From: an uncultured Duganella sp. | GTDB taxonomy: Bacteria > Pseudomonadota > Gammaproteobacteria > Burkholderiales > Burkholderiaceae | DNA length: 26,441 nt | Direction: 5' to 3' | Assembly: GCA_946482335.1 (NCBI GenBank) | Contig: CAMLRG010000071.1 | Span: forward strand, 1 to 26,441 | Part shown: positions 23,275 to 26,441 of the stretch, one piece after another | Layout of the letters: every line of letters begins with the position of its first letter | How positions within the stretch are numbered: the stretch's first letter is position 1 | The notes under the pieces: model-generated | What the model saw: the letters and a program-made list of their open reading frames with translations, nothing else | The model's database searches: none | What the model was told of the DNA's origin: nothing | Program-made: the position numbers and the translations under genes

Positions 23275-24215
23275 GGCGTCACCTCGTCGGCTGCGCCGCA
23301 CCGCTCGGCGGCGTCCGGCGCGCCGGGGGCGCCGGTGTAGAAACGGCCGCCCATTTCGTCCAGGCCGACGGTGGACAGCACTTCCTTCAGGCGCTCGGCC
23401 GGACGGCGGCGCGGCAAGTTCTTGTACGTGGCAACGATCAGTTCATTCTTCATCGAATGCTCCCAGCCTACGAGTTCCGTGACAGTGACCTGGTAGCCGT
23501 GCGACTCCAGTTGCAGGCAGCGTAGCACGTTGGTGATCTGGCTGCCGAATTCGCGCGTGTGGATCGGGTGGCGCCACAGCTCGGTCAACACATTCTTGCC
23601 GAGCGAAGAGCCTTTGTTCTTGCGCAGCACGGACGCAACTTCGGCCTGGCAGCAAGGCACCAGCACGATATGCCGGGCCTTCTTCTTCAGCGCGAAATCG
23701 ATCGCGTCGTCAGTCGCCGTATTGCAGGCGTGCAGCGCGGTGACAATGTCGATCTGTTCCGGCAGCCTGTCGGACGTGGTCGATTCCGCCACCGACAGCG
23801 GCAGGAAACTCATGCCCGGGAAGCCGAACTTGCGCGCCAACTCCTCGGAGCGCGCGACCAGTTCCTCGCGCGTCTCGATGCCGTAGATGTGCGAATCGTC
23901 GCCCAGTCCCTTGAAGAACAGGTCGTAGATGATGAAGCCGAGATAGGACTTCCCTGCCCCGTGGTCGACCAGCGATACCGAGCCCTTGGCCGCGCGCACG
24001 TCGTTCAGCAGCGGCTCGATGAACTGGTAAAGGTGGTAGACCTGCTTCAGCTTGCGGCGGCTGTCCTGGTTCAACTTGCCGTCGCGGGTCAGGATGTGCA
24101 GCTCCTGCAGCAGCGCGACCGACTGGCCGGGCTTGACTTCAGGGATGCCGGTCACGGTGGCGGGCAGCGGCGCCGGAGCCGCCTTGGCGCCGGTGGCGGC
24201 CTTATTGCGCTTCAT
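23271..24215 (-). CDS. Methyltransf_32-type SAM-dependent methyltransferase
   Basis: 314 aa from the ATG at 24215; longer in-frame sequence upstream is only a shadow of iscX. SAM motif I is [14 protein letters not shown] (81-94), followed by the acidic [11 protein letters not shown], then [16 protein letters not shown] (161-176) and [12 protein letters not shown]. The LHAC-xATD and PCC elements are typical of the Methyltransf_32 family, related to Trm13/METTL25-like proteins. RNA is a reasonable but unproven substrate. It overlaps the end of iscX by 14 nt and the start of ltaE by 4 nt, so it is co-translated with the isc tail. Confidence 0.85.
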   Translation of the reverse strand: MKRNKAATGAKAAPAPLPATVTGIPEVKPGQSVALLQELHILTRDGKLNQDSRRKLKQVYHLYQFIEPLLNDVRAAKGSVSLVDHGAGKSYLGFIIYDLFFKGLGDDSHIYGIETREELVARSEELARKFGFPGMSFLPLSVAESTTSDRLPEQIDIVTALHACNTATDDAIDFALKKKARHIVLVPCCQAEVASVLRKNKGSSLGKNVLTELWRHPIHTREFGSQITNVLRCLQLESHGYQVTVTELVGWEHSMKNELIVATYKNLPRRRPAERLKEVLSTVGLDEMGGRFYTGAPGAPDAAERCGAADEVTP

Positions 24216-24399
24216 CGATCCACGCCTGCTGGATCGCTTCCAGCACTTTTTCGCCGCCGCGCTTGTGGTCGTCGTCGAAGCCGTCCAGGTCGACGATCCA
24301 GTTGTGCAGGTCGACAAAGCGCACGGTCGTCGGGTCGACGTCCGGATACTTGTCGTACAGGGCTTCGGCAATCGCCGTGACATCACTCCATTTCAGCAT
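24202..24399 (-). CDS. iscX: Fe-S cluster assembly protein IscX
   Basis: 65 aa, the exact size class of IscX. The sequence [22 protein letters not shown], then [19 protein letters not shown] is diagnostic: an acidic small protein that binds IscS and iron and modulates cluster assembly. AGGTG lies just before the ATG. It follows fdx by 13 nt, the usual hscA-fdx-iscX order. Confidence 0.95.
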   Translation of the reverse strand: MLKWSDVTAIAEALYDKYPDVDPTTVRFVDLHNWIVDLDGFDDDHKRGGEKVLEAIQQAWIDEAQ

Positions 24400-24412
24400 G
24401 GTGCACCTCGGC

Positions 24413-24754
24413 TCAGTGGCCGCCTTCGCTGGCGTGGTTGATCGTGTACTTCGGAATTTCAATGACCAGGTCTTCGTCCGCCACGATGGACTGGCAGGAC
24501 AGGCGCGAGCACGCTTCCAGGCCCCAGGCCTTGTCCAGCAAGTCCTCTTCGGTCTCGGATGCCTCGTTGAGCGAATCGAAACCTTCACGCACCAGCACGT
24601 GGCAAGTGGTGCAGGCGCAGGATTTCTCGCAAGCGTGTTCGATATGGATATCGTGTTCCAGCAGGACGTCGCATACGGACTTCCCTGCTTCGGTTTCGAT
24701 CACGGCGCCTTCGGGGCACAGCTTGGCGTGCGGCAGGATGACGATTTGTGGCAC
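24413..24754 (-). CDS. fdx: ISC-system [2Fe-2S] ferredoxin
   Basis: 113 aa. Cluster ligands C42, C48, C51 and C87 occupy the same positions as in E. coli Fdx, and the extra C46 of [12 protein letters not shown] is present. This adrenodoxin-type ferredoxin donates electrons during cluster assembly on IscU. The start codon is GTG at 24754, with GAGGAAG 5 nt upstream; no ATG fits. It lies 17 nt after hscA and 13 nt before iscX. Confidence 0.96.
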   Translation of the reverse strand: MPQIVILPHAKLCPEGAVIETEAGKSVCDVLLEHDIHIEHACEKSCACTTCHVLVREGFDSLNEASETEEDLLDKAWGLEACSRLSCQSIVADEDLVIEIPKYTINHASEGGH

Positions 24755-24771
24755 TTCTCTTCCTCAGTCGA

Positions 24772-26441
24772 TTAAACAACCTGGTCCAGCGACTTGCCGG
24801 CCAGTGCGCTGCGCACGCTGCGGTCCATGCGGCGCGATGCGAATTCTTCGGTGCCCTGGGCCAGGGCTTCGTAGGCGGCCTTCACCGCGTAGTGGTCGGC
24901 TTCGCCGCTGCCGGACTTCACCAGCACGTCCATGGTGGCGGCCATCAGGGCTTCGATCTGCTTGCGCTCTTCTTCCGTCAGCAGCGCTCCGTCTTCGTCC
25001 AGCGCGGACTGGGTAGCCAGCATGATGCGCTCGGCTTCGACCTGTTCTTCGCGCAGGGCACGCGCTTTCATGTCGGCTTCCGCTTCGGTATGCGACTCGG
25101 CCAGCATGCGCGCCACGTCGTCGTCGCCCAGGCCGTAGGATGGCTTGACGGTGATCGAGGCTTCCACGTTCGAGCGCAGTTCGCGCGCCGAGACGGACAG
25201 CAGGCCGTCGGCATCGACCTGGTAGGTGATGCGGATACGCGCCGCGCCGGCCGCCATCGGCGGGATGCCGCGCAGCTCGAAGCGCGCCAGCGAACGGCAG
25301 TCGCTCACCAGCTCGCGCTCGCCCTGCAGCACGTGCACCGCCAGCGCGGTCTGGCCATCCTTGAAGGTGGTGAACTCCTGCGCGCGGGCGCAAGGGATGG
25401 TGGAGTTGCGCGGGATGATCTTCTCGACCAGGCCGCCCATGGTTTCAATGCCCAGCGACAGCGGGATCACGTCCAGCAGCAGCCAGTCGTCGCCGGCGGC
25501 GCGGTTGCCTGCCAGCAGGTTGGCCTGGATGGCCGCGCCCAGCGCCACCACCTTGTCCGGGTCGATGTTGGCGTGCGGGATGGTGTGGAAGAACTCGCCC
25601 ACCGCGCGCTGCACGTGCGGCATGCGGGTGGCGCCGCCCACCATGACCACGCCGTCGATATCGTCGGCGTCGACATTGGCGTCGCGCAGGGCCTTCTTCA
25701 CCGCGTTCATGGTCTTGGCGACCAGGTGCTTGGTGATGTCGGCAAAAACTTCCGGGGTGATGCGCTGGTGCACTTCCTCGCCCGAACGCAGCATGGCGTC
25801 GATGGTCACTTCGGGCTTGGTCGACAGCAGCTCTTTCGCTTCGCGCGCTTTCACCATCAGGGTCGCGGTGTCTTCGTCGGACAGCGGCGCCAGCTTTTCC
25901 TGCTCGTGCACCCAGCAGAACAGGCGGTGGTCGAAGTCGTCGCCGCCCAGCGCGGAGTCGCCGCCAGTGGCCAGCACTTCGAACACGCCTTTGGACAGCT
26001 TGAGGATCGAAATGTCGAAGGTGCCGCCACCCAGGTCGTACACGGCGAAGATGCCTTCGGAGCCGTTATCCAGGCCGTAGGCGATCGCCGCGGCGGTCGG
26101 CTCGGACAGCAGGCGCAGCACGTTGATGCCGGCTAGTTGCGCGGCATCCTTGGTGGCCTGGCGCTGCGCTTCATCGAAATATGCCGGCACGGTGATCACG
26201 GCGCCCACCAGGTCGTCGCCCAGCGAATCTTCGGCGCGCTGGCGCAGCGTGGCCAGGATCTGCGCCGACACTTCGACCGGCGACTTCACGCCCGCCACGG
26301 TTTTCAGCTGCACCATGCCGGGCGCATCGACGAAGTCGTACGGCAGGTTCTCGGCGTAGGCGATGTCCTTCAGGCCGCGGCCCATGAAGCGCTTGACCGA
26401 CACAATGGTGTTCTTCGGGTCGGTGGTCTGGTGCGCTTGCG
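24772..26441 (-). CDS. hscA: Fe-S assembly Hsp70 chaperone HscA (N-terminus cut by window end)
   Basis: About 556 residues are visible and the frame stays open to the window edge; roughly 60-65 N-terminal residues with the first ATP phosphate loop are missing. The visible part begins [20 protein letters not shown]. It includes the second phosphate motif [11 protein letters not shown], the adenosine motif [14 protein letters not shown], the linker [17 protein letters not shown], a beta substrate-binding domain ([17 protein letters not shown]) and the helical lid. The linker and lid sequence, plus fdx and iscX downstream, separate it from DnaK. HscA works with HscB to release clusters from IscU. 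Confidence 0.96.
   Translation of the reverse strand, partial: QAHQTTDPKNTIVSVKRFMGRGLKDIAYAENLPYDFVDAPGMVQLKTVAGVKSPVEVSAQILATLRQRAEDSLGDDLVGAVITVPAYFDEAQRQATKDAAQLAGINVLRLLSEPTAAAIAYGLDNGSEGIFAVYDLGGGTFDISILKLSKGVFEVLATGGDSALGGDDFDHRLFCWVHEQEKLAPLSDEDTATLMVKAREAKELLSTKPEVTIDAMLRSGEEVHQRITPEVFADITKHLVAKTMNAVKKALRDANVDADDIDGVVMVGGATRMPHVQRAVGEFFHTIPHANIDPDKVVALGAAIQANLLAGNRAAGDDWLLLDVIPLSLGIETMGGLVEKIIPRNSTIPCARAQEFTTFKDGQTALAVHVLQGERELVSDCRSLARFELRGIPPMAAGAARIRITYQVDADGLLSVSARELRSNVEASITVKPSYGLGDDDVARMLAESHTEAEADMKARALREEQVEAERIMLATQSALDEDGALLTEEERKQIEALMAATMDVLVKSGSGEADHYAVKAAYEALAQGTEEFASRRMDRSVRSALAGKSLDQVV

Noticed and set aside
21448..23340. 630-codon plus-strand open frame
   Set aside because: Shadow of the pseudouridine synthase and threonine aldolase genes; composition is that of an antisense GC-rich frame.
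24748..26136. 462-codon plus-strand open frame opposite hscA
   Set aside because: hscA is a complete match to its family over this region; the antisense frame has no support.

Overview
The window is GC-rich, densely coded chromosomal DNA of a betaproteobacterium, most likely Oxalobacteraceae (Massilia / Duganella / Janthinobacterium type). This is inferred from the ilvB-ilvH-ilvC / pssA / leuA neighbourhood, the ECF sigma-DUF3619-DUF3106-RDD block, tandem DUF4214 RTX-like proteins and the isc tail (hscA-fdx-iscX). No 16S or other decisive taxonomic marker is present. No tRNA, rRNA, CRISPR array, insertion sequence or prophage was seen.

Layout. 1-1227 (+): the end of a RegB-type histidine kinase and its RegA-type response regulator. 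1220-4332 (-): pssA, leuA and a chloramphenicol-acetyltransferase-like protein whose start codon abuts the leuA stop. 4403-5161 (-): exported SIMPL-domain protein. 5289-6911 (+): PafA-like alkaline phosphatase. 6910-7047: a head-to-head pair of palindromic repeats and the ilvC terminator. 7070-10337 (-): ilvB-ilvH-ilvC with a leader of about 300 nt. 10754-13108 (+): ECF sigma factor, DUF3619 membrane protein, DUF3106 protein and RDD protein, a probable envelope-signalling unit. 13146-13952 (+): methyltransferase. 13936-15003 (-): DUF2975 membrane protein, small XRE regulator and DUF2007-like protein. 15067-15876 (+): lipoprotein alpha/beta hydrolase. 15880-17917 (-): an orphan type VI secretion payload module (Tae4-family amidase, cysteine-rich WG-repeat-like exported protein, PAAR tip protein). 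17977-19199: LysR regulator divergent from a DUF2798 membrane protein. 19209-21460 (-): two paralogous RTX/DUF4214 proteins. 21526-26441 (-): hscA (cut by the window end), fdx, iscX, a Methyltransf_32 protein, a low-specificity threonine aldolase and an RsuA/RluF-type pseudouridine synthase, with short gaps or overlaps throughout.

How the parts work together. The ilv operon makes the common branched-chain precursors and LeuA draws off 2-ketoisovalerate for leucine. In many relatives ilvBHC, pssA and leuA lie close together; here the SIMPL gene and an oppositely oriented phosphatase gene sit between ilvC and pssA, and related palindromic repeats lie on both sides of that block. The most interesting regions are the Tae4 / WG-like / PAAR cassette, whose putative immunity protein does not look like Tai4; the ECF-DUF3619-DUF3106-RDD module; the CAT-like gene coupled to leuA; and the covarying palindromic repeats. 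I found no clearly new large system, and the functional links proposed are inferences from gene order and motifs.
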